Shown: piece after piece, positions 52,285 through 60,974 of the stretch | Numbering within the stretch: position 1 is the stretch's first letter | Layout of the letters: each line of letters starts with the position of its first letter | Source of the DNA: Flavobacterium cellulosilyticum | Lineage (GTDB): Bacteria; Bacteroidota; Bacteroidia; Flavobacteriales; Flavobacteriaceae | NCBI RefSeq assembly: GCF_004349355.1 | Contig: NZ_SMFK01000001.1 | Location: 669,084 to 733,083, forward strand | DNA length: 64,000 bases | Direction of reading: 5' to 3' | Made by a program: the position numbers and the translations under genes | The notes under the pieces: model-generated | What the model saw: only the letters and a program-made list of their open reading frames with translations | Databases searched by the model: none | Told to the model about the DNA's origin: nothing

Positions 52285-55200
52285 TCAAAATTGTAATGTA
52301 AATATTTGACCAGGACTGCTTTTAGGAAGTTTAAAATGTCCGGAAGAGGCTTTCAAAAGCGTAGATTTACCATCAATATCCAATTGTATTTTTTTTGCTT
52401 TAGTGTAATTAACAAACATCGGTTTTCCGGTTATATTCAAAATTTTAGCATTTTCTAATGTTCCGTTTTTCCAAGTCATTTCGATTTGAGCTCCGTTTTT
52501 GGCAATAATACCTTTGATTGTTCCCTCTTTCCAAACAGATGGCAAGGCAGGTAAAAGATAAATAGCATTAGTATTGCTTTGCAACAACAATTCCTGAATT
52601 CCTGCTGCTGCTCCAAAATTTCCATCGATTTGAAATGGTGCGTGAAAGTCAAATAAATTAGAATAGGTGCGTTGTGCCAATTGGTATCTTAATAATTCCA
52701 AAGCTTTGTCGCCTTGTTGTATGCTAGCCCACATCAAAAATTTATTAGCAATTGACCATCCCGTTGCATCATCACCGCGTTTTTGCAAAACAATTTGAGC
52801 TCCTTTTTGAAATTCGGGAGTTTGCGGATTGATTAAATTTCCAGGATACAGTCCCACTAAATGGGAAATATGTCGGTGATTGGGATCTCCCAAATCTTTG
52901 CCGGTTGCATCCTTATTGTAACTTGTTTCTTGGCTCCATTCTTTAATTTGACCGTCGGTTCCAAGTTCTACGGGTTTTTCCAGATTTGTTCTTAATTCGT
53001 TCCAAACTTTTTGCTTTTTCAGATCGATGTTTAAGATTTTTGCCGCTTCCAAAGTGTAATCCAAAAGTCCGGCAATTAATTGAAGGTCATATTTAATTCC
53101 CGTTTGATAAGGGCCGTGTTCTGGTGATCGCCCTTTACCAGTGGTGTAAAAATAACCTTTGGGATATTGTTTTAAATTAGCTGTTTTTACTTTATTGCCA
53201 TTGAGATAAGCTGCATAAAAATTAGCGGATTTACGTAATATTGGGTATAATTGATTAGTCAACCATTTCTTGTTCTGACTGCGTTGGAAAAGATCCCAAA
53301 GATTGTACATCAAAAAGGCGGTATTTCCCGGCGACTGAATACTTGTCGAACCTGTTAAATCCGTTTGCCCGTTGATGGATTGTTTGGTATGCATTACAAA
53401 AACGCCATCTACAGTTTCATTTTTGGAAGGTTCAAAAACAATGTTTTTGTTTTTATCCAAATGATAAGACGAAGGAGTAACATTGTACATATTTTGAGCG
53501 GTCAAAGAGCCGGCAGGTATTTGTGATTCAATCCAGTTGGCAAGAGCTTTTCCACTATCAATAAGATTGGCTCCGCCAGCAAACCAATAGTTCATTTCTA
53601 AATTAATATTGATGCAATAAGTTGAACCCCAAATCTCAGCAACAGATTGATTCCATTTTCCTTGCAAAGTTGCTGGTAATGTGTTTTCGCGCGAGGAAGC
53701 AATCATTAAATAACGCCCATATTGATAAAATAATTCTTCCAAGTTGGTGTCTAAACTATCATATTCGGTTTTTGGATAAGAAATACTTTCTCCTGATTTT
53801 ATTGCTTTGATCACTTTGGCGTAAGCAGCAACTCGTTCATTGGTAGGAATTGGTTTTGATGCAGTCTTATTACCTAAACTAAAAGTTACTCGATTAAATA
53901 AAGCTTGATAATCGGCGATGTGTTCTTTTTTTAGTTCTTCATACGTTTTGTTATTCGTGTTGGCGAGTCGTCCTTCTGCTTTTTGGATGGCAAATTCTAA
54001 ACCATTTTTGTGCTTGAATTGAGGTATTTCTAGATTTACTTTTCCATCATCGTTGATGCTAAAAGCATTTGGATCATAATCTGTTGCCGAAGTGATAAAT
54101 ATAGTAACTCCAGTTGCGTTTTTAACTTCAACATTGCCGTAATGGTCTACAATTTCACCATCATCGGCAATTACTTTTATTATGGTGCAATATTCTAAAT
54201 CCGACGGCTGGTTATAAGTAGCTTTTCCTCCTCCGGTATAAGGTTCGGAATCTTTCAGTTTGCCTGTTATGGTAACAATTCCATTATTAACTTGAATATT
54301 TCCGGGATGTGCAGATATTGGTTTTACGTTAAAATTCAACGCTTTTGCTTCATCGGCAGTGTATCGCAAAACGATAACTTTGGCGAGATAACTGGCGAAA
54401 TATTCCCTTTTATAATTGACCTTTTTATATTGGTAACGAACAGAAGATACAGCTGTGTTTATATCTAAATCTCTGTAATAATTCAAGATATCAGGGTTTT
54501 GTGGCAAGTTAAAATCTACAAAAATATTTCCGCTGTTCATAAAACCGTTAATGCCTTCCCCCATTTTTTTGTTTACATTGTCTGAGGGAACTTTTTCCTG
54601 CACGCCTCGATAACCCGCTGCCCAAAAGCTTTCTTCGTTAAATTGGATATGATCTTTTCCAGGCATTCCAAAAAGCATTGCGCCTAAATAACCGTTTCCT
54701 ATAGGCAATGCTTGTTCTTCCCAATCTTTTCCGTCTCGGTCATAAATAGTAGCTTTTGGGTCAAAAGCACCTGTTTTATACCACAATAAATTATCTTGTT
54801 TTCTTACTTGATAAGAATCATCATAAAGGTAATTTACATTTAATTTTATGGTGTTCTCAACTCCAGGATCAATACCAGCAGGAACTTTTTCTGGGTTCAT
54901 CACTCCGGGACCGTTTCCGTATTTTGGGTGTGTAATCCAGTTGGAATAGATGGGGATTCCTTTATAACTTCCGCTTTTGAAATCCGCTGTAAAAAGATTT
55001 TTTCCTGCTTTTGAAATTAATGTAATGCGTAAAAATTCGGCTTGAGCCAAATCTATCGCCTTTTCGAATGAAATAAATTGATAACCTTCTGGAAATTTAT
55101 TAAAATCTATAGTTGTTTTTATTTGATTAATCTGTTTTCCTTTGGTATCGAAAGCTCCCAAAGTAAGTCCTGCTTCAGACCAATTTTCAGTTTTTACATT

Positions 55201-55371
55201 TTTAAATTGTATTCCTAGAATTCCCGTGGCATCTTTTAAATTGGTTAATCCGCCTTGTAAAACTACACCAATAACCGCACTTTTATTTTCTTTTGGTGTT
55301 TGGGCAAAAGTTATACTCGAAATAAGAAAGATAAAGGCAAAGCTTGGAAAATAATTTAAAAAGTCTTTCAT
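52285..55371 (-). CDS. Alpha-L-fucosidase, glycoside hydrolase family 95
   Basis: A 1028-residue exported inverting fucosidase (GH95, alpha-1,2-fucosidase class). The signal peptide is MKDFLNYFPSFAFIFLISSI, ending TFAQ. The catalytic region shows DWEEQALPIGNGYLGAMLFG (about residues 217-236), the INLEMNYWFAGGANL stretch (about residues 590-604) with a candidate acid, HRHISHLVGLYPG (about residues 845-857), and FQIDGNFGAAAGIQELLLQ (about residues 927-945). It is the last gene of a three-gene unit with a mutarotase and a GH29 fucosidase. It is longer than many GH95 enzymes because of an N-terminal extra region (about residues 30-180). Confidence 0.87.
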   Translation of the reverse strand: MKDFLNYFPSFAFIFLISSITFAQTPKENKSAVIGVVLQGGLTNLKDATGILGIQFKNVKTENWSEAGLTLGAFDTKGKQINQIKTTIDFNKFPEGYQFISFEKAIDLAQAEFLRITLISKAGKNLFTADFKSGSYKGIPIYSNWITHPKYGNGPGVMNPEKVPAGIDPGVENTIKLNVNYLYDDSYQVRKQDNLLWYKTGAFDPKATIYDRDGKDWEEQALPIGNGYLGAMLFGMPGKDHIQFNEESFWAAGYRGVQEKVPSDNVNKKMGEGINGFMNSGNIFVDFNLPQNPDILNYYRDLDINTAVSSVRYQYKKVNYKREYFASYLAKVIVLRYTADEAKALNFNVKPISAHPGNIQVNNGIVTITGKLKDSEPYTGGGKATYNQPSDLEYCTIIKVIADDGEIVDHYGNVEVKNATGVTIFITSATDYDPNAFSINDDGKVNLEIPQFKHKNGLEFAIQKAEGRLANTNNKTYEELKKEHIADYQALFNRVTFSLGNKTASKPIPTNERVAAYAKVIKAIKSGESISYPKTEYDSLDTNLEELFYQYGRYLMIASSRENTLPATLQGKWNQSVAEIWGSTYCININLEMNYWFAGGANLIDSGKALANWIESQIPAGSLTAQNMYNVTPSSYHLDKNKNIVFEPSKNETVDGVFVMHTKQSINGQTDLTGSTSIQSPGNTAFLMYNLWDLFQRSQNKKWLTNQLYPILRKSANFYAAYLNGNKVKTANLKQYPKGYFYTTGKGRSPEHGPYQTGIKYDLQLIAGLLDYTLEAAKILNIDLKKQKVWNELRTNLEKPVELGTDGQIKEWSQETSYNKDATGKDLGDPNHRHISHLVGLYPGNLINPQTPEFQKGAQIVLQKRGDDATGWSIANKFLMWASIQQGDKALELLRYQLAQRTYSNLFDFHAPFQIDGNFGAAAGIQELLLQSNTNAIYLLPALPSVWKEGTIKGIIAKNGAQIEMTWKNGTLENAKILNITGKPMFVNYTKAKKIQLDIDGKSTLLKASSGHFKLPKSSPGQIFTLQF

Positions 55372-55389
55372 TTGAAATGAGGTTGTGAA

Positions 55390-55728
55390 TTAAGGTAATT
55401 TATAAATTTGTTCCATTTCTATCCATTTTTCACCAGCTTTGGCACTTGGAGGAGCTTGTTGAAATTGCCACATCAGTTTTTCCCATTCTTGTACTTTTGG
55501 ATTGGTGGCATCCATTTTTTGTTTGCGTTCTGGAGTATAGGTTTTGTCCACTTCCATAATCATAAACAATCGATTGGCAACGATATAAATTTCCATATCA
55601 ATAATTCCTGCATCTTTGATGCTTTTAGTGATTTCAGGCCAAACTGCTTCGTGGTACTTTTTATATTGCTCTATTAATTTTGGATTATCCGCTAAATCAC
55701 AGGCATAACATATTTTTCTTGAAGTCAT
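55390..55728 (-). CDS. L-rhamnose mutarotase family protein
   Basis: A 112-residue protein of the RhaM/YiiL family, which interconverts sugar anomers. ACDLADNPKLIEQYKKYHEA, with VWPEI (about residues 9-33), and MIMEVD are the family core with its His and Trp/Tyr active-site residues. Lying between two fucosidases, it more likely acts on L-fucose or a related deoxysugar. It is 28 bp after the GH29 gene and 18 bp before the GH95 gene. Confidence 0.82.
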   Translation of the reverse strand: MTSRKICYACDLADNPKLIEQYKKYHEAVWPEITKSIKDAGIIDMEIYIVANRLFMIMEVDKTYTPERKQKMDATNPKVQEWEKLMWQFQQAPPSAKAGEKWIEMEQIYKLP

Positions 55729-55756
55729 AAATTTAAGTTTTTAAATTAAATTGCCT

Positions 55757-57400
55757 TTATATAATCTCCAAAACATTAGCATATGAAGCTTCTGGTTTCT
55801 GACTTGGAAAGTATACTTCAAGAGTATCTGAATTTTGTTTAAACTTCAATTTTTCTCCTGTACTCACCAGTTTTATCTGTGTGATTTTATCTGTATGATG
55901 TGGGCTTGATTTCCCTAGACTTTTAATAATTGCAGTACCGCTTTCAGGCCAAGCCATTACAGTTGTATAAAGTGTTTTGTCTTTTTGTGCAAAACGAATA
56001 TCTTCTGATGTGTAAGGTTTTCCTTTTCCTTCGTTAAAACCTTGAGCAGTCAATGCTCCTGCACTTTCCTGTTGTGGGCCTTCGCCAAATATTTTCCATG
56101 GACGGGTTCCATAAATACTTTTGCTATTTAATTTCATCCAAACACCTATTTCCGTAACAATATCACGCTCTAATTCATCGATACTTCCATCTCCTCGCAC
56201 AGGAATATTAAGCATCAAATTTCCATTTTTACTAACCACATCTATCAGTGTATGAATAACTGTTTTAGCCGATTTGTAACGTTTTCTATTGTAAACATCT
56301 CTATCATAGTGCCAGTTTCCAAGGCAAGTATCTGTTTGCCAAGGCAAGGGTTCAATAGCATTACTTTGGCCTTTTTCAATATCCCAAACTATGGCCTTTT
56401 TTTGTTGTTCATCTAATATTTTACCAGTAATTACTGCCTGAACAGCGTTGTTTTTTTGGAGACTTTTATTGTACATGTGTGCCGTGATCCGTAAACCTGC
56501 ATCACTCACTGGCCAAAGCGGTACTGCAGTATCATCAAAATAAATCATATCAGGATTGTACTTATCAATCAAATCAATGGCTCTATCATGAAATTTTTCT
56601 ATGTAGCGTTCCGAAGGTATTGAAGCACCGTCTTTCCAGTCCCATTGACTGTGTACAGATGACCTATCAGAAGGTTTTGTACTTAATGGATGATTTTGTA
56701 CATACAAATCTTGAGGATCTAAACCTTCCCACCAAGTTCCTTTTCCATCAACCTTAGTCAATTTACCATCATAAGGAACACCTGCAAAAGCACCATCTTT
56801 ATCTGCACCCTGAGAAGTATCAAACCAATTCCAAGCATGAGCCGCATGAACACTTACTGCAAATGGAAGACCAGCTTTTCGCGCGGCTTTTTCCCATCCG
56901 CCAATAATATCCTTTTTAGGTCCCATTTTAGTCGAATTCCAATTGGGTTGGTATTTACTGTCATACAAATCCAAATTATCATGGTGATTGGCCATTGCCA
57001 TAAAATATTTTGCCCCAGAGTTTTTGTATAAATTCACCAATTCTTCTGGGTTCCAATTATCAGCTTTCCAAACATTGATGATATCTTTAAAACCAAATTT
57101 GGATGGATGTCCATATTTTTCGACATGAAATTTATACTGTCTTGAACCTTCCTGATACATGCCACGACCATACCAATCTCCAGCTTCAGGTTCACATTGA
57201 GGTCCCCAATGTGCCCACATTCCAAATTTAGCGTCCCGAAACCAATCGGGCACTTGATATTTGCTCAAAGAATCCCAATTTGGTTCAAAAAACCCTTTAA
57301 AAGCAGGAGTATTAAGAATTGTAGATTGACCTAACAAAGGAGACAAATAAAGTCCAGCTAAAGCCGACACACCAAGTTTTAAAGCATTTCTTCTGTCCAT
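55757..57400 (-). CDS. Alpha-L-fucosidase, glycoside hydrolase family 29
   Basis: A 547-residue exported retaining fucosidase. The N-terminus, MDRRNALKLGVSALAGLYLS, has a twin-arginine-like D-R-R-N-A-L-K leader, so Tat export is inferred. The GH29 barrel is shown by KYQVPDWFRDAKFGMWAHWG (about residues 47-66), YFMAMANHHDNLDLYDSKY (about residues 132-150), and NPDMIYFDDTAVPLWPVSDA (about residues 278-297), where the first Asp of FDD is the expected nucleophile. It is first in a unit with the mutarotase and the GH95 enzyme. Confidence 0.88.
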   Translation of the reverse strand: MDRRNALKLGVSALAGLYLSPLLGQSTILNTPAFKGFFEPNWDSLSKYQVPDWFRDAKFGMWAHWGPQCEPEAGDWYGRGMYQEGSRQYKFHVEKYGHPSKFGFKDIINVWKADNWNPEELVNLYKNSGAKYFMAMANHHDNLDLYDSKYQPNWNSTKMGPKKDIIGGWEKAARKAGLPFAVSVHAAHAWNWFDTSQGADKDGAFAGVPYDGKLTKVDGKGTWWEGLDPQDLYVQNHPLSTKPSDRSSVHSQWDWKDGASIPSERYIEKFHDRAIDLIDKYNPDMIYFDDTAVPLWPVSDAGLRITAHMYNKSLQKNNAVQAVITGKILDEQQKKAIVWDIEKGQSNAIEPLPWQTDTCLGNWHYDRDVYNRKRYKSAKTVIHTLIDVVSKNGNLMLNIPVRGDGSIDELERDIVTEIGVWMKLNSKSIYGTRPWKIFGEGPQQESAGALTAQGFNEGKGKPYTSEDIRFAQKDKTLYTTVMAWPESGTAIIKSLGKSSPHHTDKITQIKLVSTGEKLKFKQNSDTLEVYFPSQKPEASYANVLEII

Positions 57401-57565
57401 TTTTTTATGATTTGAATACTAATTTATACATTTCCGATTTATCCAATTTATTTTAATGTTAAATTTTGTTCTAAAAATAACCTTAAAGTAATTTTATAAC
57501 AACAATTTTCCATGTAAATTTGATTATTAGTTTTTTTAACCTTTAATTTTTGAATTTATTAAAAA

Positions 57566-57637
57566 CAAATATAACTTAGTCGCAACTAATCATTTTTATT
57601 CAAAAACGATTTTTTTTTATTCAAAAACGATTTTTTT
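57566..57637 (-). promoter_or_regulatory. Promoter and direct-repeat operator of the fucosidase operon
   Basis: On the minus strand TATATTTG (57573-57566) is a good -7 box, about 160 bp before the GH29 start. Immediately upstream, between about 57598 and 57637, TATTCAAAAACGATTTTTT occurs twice in tandem with a 21-bp period (marker CAAAAACGA at 57601 and 57622). That is the spacing expected for paired AraC-type half-sites, placed where an activator would touch the promoter. It also lies 17 bp upstream of the araC-type start codon. Confidence 0.5.
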
Positions 57638-57653
57638 ATAATTTAATGTTATT

Positions 57654-58532
57654 ATGGCAAAAAACACTTTTAAACATTCATTTTCCTTATTACACATTGA
57701 TTATGTGAAACTTAACAACAACTGGAATTTCAATAATGTAATTAGTCCGTATTATCGACTGTATTACATCGATGAAGGTATGGGGTCCATTTCAAACAGT
57801 TCGGATAAATTTATTTTAGAACCCGGTTACTTATACCTGATTCCAAGTTTTACCATTTGCAATTTGAATTGTGATGAATATTTGAGTCAATATTTTATTC
57901 AGTTTTTTGAGGAAACACCAGATGGAATTTCGTTGTTCAATCAAAATAGAAATGTGATCAAATTAGTCGCTACCGAAACTGATATTGTTCTTATCAAGCA
58001 AATGTTGTATCACAACCCAAGCAGAGGAATTAACCGTTCAAACAATCCAAAAGTGTATGAAAAAGAAGTGTATTACAAGGAATATCAATCTCTTAACAAT
58101 GAACTCAAACCGTATCTAAAGTTTGAAAACCAAGGAACATTATTTCTTTTGATTTCTAAGTTTTTAAACACTAAAAATTTCAAACAAAACACTCCTCAAA
58201 GTACGCCCTCAAAAATTTTGGATACTATGAGTTATGTGCAACTCCATTTAGATGAAAATCTAACTGTGGCGGAATTAGCCAATAGAGTCAATCAGAATCA
58301 AGATTATTTTTCAAAACAATTTCTGATTCATACTGGGCAAAGACCTTTAAATTATATTCATGAAAAAAAGATAGAAAGGGCACAATACCTCATTGCCACC
58401 ACTGATAAAACATTCTTGGAAATCGCTATGGATACAGGATTTTCTAATTTACCTCACTTTTCAAAAGTATTCAAACAAATGGTTAGCCTGACTCCGGGAG
58501 AATACCGTCATCAAAATTGTCATTTGAAATAA
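57654..58532 (+). CDS. AraC-family transcriptional regulator
   Basis: A 292-residue regulator with an N-terminal cupin-like sensing domain (about residues 20-110; PYYRLYYIDEGMGSISNSSD) and a C-terminal AraC HTH domain (about residues 190-287). The two helix-turn-helix units are LDENLTVAELANRVNQNQDY and DKTFLEIAMDTGFSNLPHFS followed by KVFKQMVSLTPGEYR. Divergent position from the GH29-mutarotase-GH95 operon suggests that it responds to fucose or a fucosylated sugar and controls that operon. Confidence 0.88.
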   Translation: MAKNTFKHSFSLLHIDYVKLNNNWNFNNVISPYYRLYYIDEGMGSISNSSDKFILEPGYLYLIPSFTICNLNCDEYLSQYFIQFFEETPDGISLFNQNRNVIKLVATETDIVLIKQMLYHNPSRGINRSNNPKVYEKEVYYKEYQSLNNELKPYLKFENQGTLFLLISKFLNTKNFKQNTPQSTPSKILDTMSYVQLHLDENLTVAELANRVNQNQDYFSKQFLIHTGQRPLNYIHEKKIERAQYLIATTDKTFLEIAMDTGFSNLPHFSKVFKQMVSLTPGEYRHQNCHLK

Positions 58533-58999
58533 ATATTTTTGGTGTTTTCTAATGCTTTCTTACTCGAACAGAGGTATAAATTTTTTTTAAAAGAGTTATT
58601 GAGATTATCAATTTCAAATATTTTCTTTTATGGTGTTGAATTTTTGCTGGTGTCATGTATTAAATTAGTTGCCGTAAGAATCTACTTTGTCAGGCAGGTT
58701 TTTTAGTTTTTAAAATAACTATTAAAAATAGTAGTATTCGACAAAAAGTATAATTTATAAAACAATTCTTTAAAATTATAATATATACTTATAAGTGTCG
58801 AAAAGTGTAAATTTAAAATTATTATTTTCAATTTCCATAACTAATTCAGTTATAACACCCTCGACAAAACACAGATTTATCCGATAAAAAACAATATAAA
58901 ATTCATTTTGTAATCTTTTTGGCTTAAAAAACCAATTTATTTTTGATTTTATAGATTTTAATTATATATATTTGTTTTATAACTATAATATAGATTCAA
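58533..58999. other. 467-bp AT-rich intergenic region with promoter
   Basis: No gene is visible. Promoter elements TTG (58943-58945) and TATATTTG (58967-58974), spaced 21 bp, match the flavobacterial consensus and face the 152-residue gene at 59000. Three TCGA-containing words (near 58738, 58797 and 58861) recur but show no clear symmetry. Confidence 0.45.
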
Positions 59000-59458
59000 A
59001 TGATGAAAAGTAAAAGTTTAATTTTTAGTGTTATTTTGATAATAATCTTTAATAGCATCAATGCTCAAAATAAAAATTCAAAAGCACCACAAAGTATAAT
59101 AAGTAAGTCCGCAAATATTAAGAAATATTATGATCTAAAAGAATTACAAGAGCTTAATAAAGGGCAATTAATAGAATTGTATACTGAGCGTATGAAAGTT
59201 CTTGTAAAGACATTACCTTATATCGCCTTAGCTACAAAATCAGGAGTGACAATGGTAGATTTAGGCATACCCGTAGATTCTCAAAACAAAAAAAACTTTG
59301 AAAATCAAGAAAAAGCGATTGAAGATTTTATTGAATCAATGGTTAGTTTTCAGACAAATATAATGCCTTACTCTGATAAAAAAAATCTAATTACAGCTAT
59401 TATATTTTATGAAAGCACATTAAAATCTTGGTACGAATTAAGAGAATCCAATGAGTAA
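59000..59458 (+). CDS. Secreted protein of unknown function
   Basis: A 152-residue exported protein with a signal peptide (MMKSKSLIFSVILIIIFNSI, then NAQ cleavage). The mature part is helical and charged (ELQELNKGQLIELYTERMKV, then EKAIEDFIESMVSFQTNI). No family is recognised. Its promoter is consensus and it precedes the T9SS-type cluster, separated by 155 bp, so membership in that module is possible but not certain. Confidence 0.6.
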   Translation: MMKSKSLIFSVILIIIFNSINAQNKNSKAPQSIISKSANIKKYYDLKELQELNKGQLIELYTERMKVLVKTLPYIALATKSGVTMVDLGIPVDSQNKKNFENQEKAIEDFIESMVSFQTNIMPYSDKKNLITAIIFYESTLKSWYELRESNE

Positions 59459-59613
59459 AAAATAACTAAATGCGTTTTTTTACTTTTATTTTATAAAAAT
59501 AGTTTAGCAATAAATAGGCTTTATTTTCAACTTATCATAATTACAATCTAAAATGGATGATAACAAAAAATAAATAATAACAAAATGAAAAGTTTAAATT
59601 TAATATTTATCAC

Positions 59614-60903
59614 ATGAAAAATTCTACTCTAATTATAGGTATACTTCTCTTAGTCTTTTGTGGCGCAAATGCACAACAAGAAAAAGGAATTGTAGGGCTT
59701 ACAAACTGGTTAAACAAATGGACAGAATTCAACCCTAATAAAGTGGAATATGGTGAAGCGAATCAAATATTAGCAGGAAATATCTCTGAAAATACTAAGT
59801 TGTACAAAAAAAATATTTATGAATTACAAGGCAATGTATTTGTAACCAAAAATGCAACTCTAACCATTGAGCCTGGAACGATAATAATTGGTAATTATGA
59901 ATCTAAAGGAACATTAATAATCACAAAAGGGGCAACATTAATTGCTGATGGCTTGGAAACCGATCCAATTATATTTACTTCTAACAGAAGTATAAAAAAG
60001 GCTGGAGATTGGGGTGGAATAATTATTCTAGGGGATGCACCAACCAATAAATTTGGCAACCTAGCTAGTTTAAGTTATGATTTAGATCCAGTTTTATCCC
60101 TTTATGGAGGAACTAATTCTGATAGTAATTCTGGTGTTTTAAGATATGTTAGAATAGAATATGCAGGGAAAAAAATAAAAGGAAGTAGTAATTTTAATTC
60201 ACTTTTATTGGCTGGAGTAGGGAAAAAAACAATAGTAGGAAACATAATGGTAAGCTTTTCTGCCGGAAATTCCTATGAAATTGATGGAGGAGAGCTTAGT
60301 TTAGACAAGCTGATTTCTTATAAGGCTATAGCCAATGATTATAAATTTAATTATGGAACACAATGTTTCATAAACAATTCGCTAGCTATTCGGTCTTCTT
60401 ATTTATCAAGTAACACGGGTTCAAGATGTTTAGATATCGCTTCTTATACTAAAAAAGAAGAAGTAAATTTCACTAAAAAACAAACATTCGTTACTGCGAC
60501 AAATTTAACATTAATTAATAATAGCAATAATTTAAGTGCGGATATTCAATCGGGTTTAGTTAAAGAAGCCGTATATATTGGAGAAAACACTAACCTTGAA
60601 TTTAAAAGAACGGTTATTTCAGGTTTTAATCCAGCAATAGTATTGAATTCTGAAATTGAAATTAATGATGAGCATTTAAATAAAATAAAATTAGAAAAAA
60701 CTTATTTTAATTTATGTAAGGGGAACATATTTTTAGAATACAATTCTAATAACGAGGATTTAGAAAATTGGTATGGAAATGCTGCCTTTTCTAATGTTTA
60801 CTCTCAAGCGGAAAATAACGAGACATTTGTGGATTCTTTTAATAATAAAAGTCCAGATTATAGATTGAGAATGGGTAGAATAACAGTATCAAACGATGAC
60901 TAA
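59614..60903 (+). CDS. Secreted beta-helix surface protein
   Basis: A 429-residue exported protein with a signal peptide (MKNSTLIIGILLLVFCGANA). The mature part reads as a right-handed beta-helix of short strands: GNVFVTKNATLTIEPGTIII, then GTLIITKGATLIADGLETDP and GDWGGIIILGDAPTNKFG (about residues 129-146), a layout common in surface proteins of Bacteroidota. It lacks a T9SS C-terminal sorting domain. It is followed after 71 bp by the T9SS type B protein and SprF-like protein, so it may be a partner of that system. Confidence 0.7.
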   Translation: MKNSTLIIGILLLVFCGANAQQEKGIVGLTNWLNKWTEFNPNKVEYGEANQILAGNISENTKLYKKNIYELQGNVFVTKNATLTIEPGTIIIGNYESKGTLIITKGATLIADGLETDPIIFTSNRSIKKAGDWGGIIILGDAPTNKFGNLASLSYDLDPVLSLYGGTNSDSNSGVLRYVRIEYAGKKIKGSSNFNSLLLAGVGKKTIVGNIMVSFSAGNSYEIDGGELSLDKLISYKAIANDYKFNYGTQCFINNSLAIRSSYLSSNTGSRCLDIASYTKKEEVNFTKKQTFVTATNLTLINNSNNLSADIQSGLVKEAVYIGENTNLEFKRTVISGFNPAIVLNSEIEINDEHLNKIKLEKTYFNLCKGNIFLEYNSNNEDLENWYGNAAFSNVYSQAENNETFVDSFNNKSPDYRLRMGRITVSNDD

Positions 60904-60974
60904 TAACCTCTTTTTGTATGGAATAAAATTATATTAAGAAATAGCTTTTGGGGGAGCAATTAAAACTATTGCGT

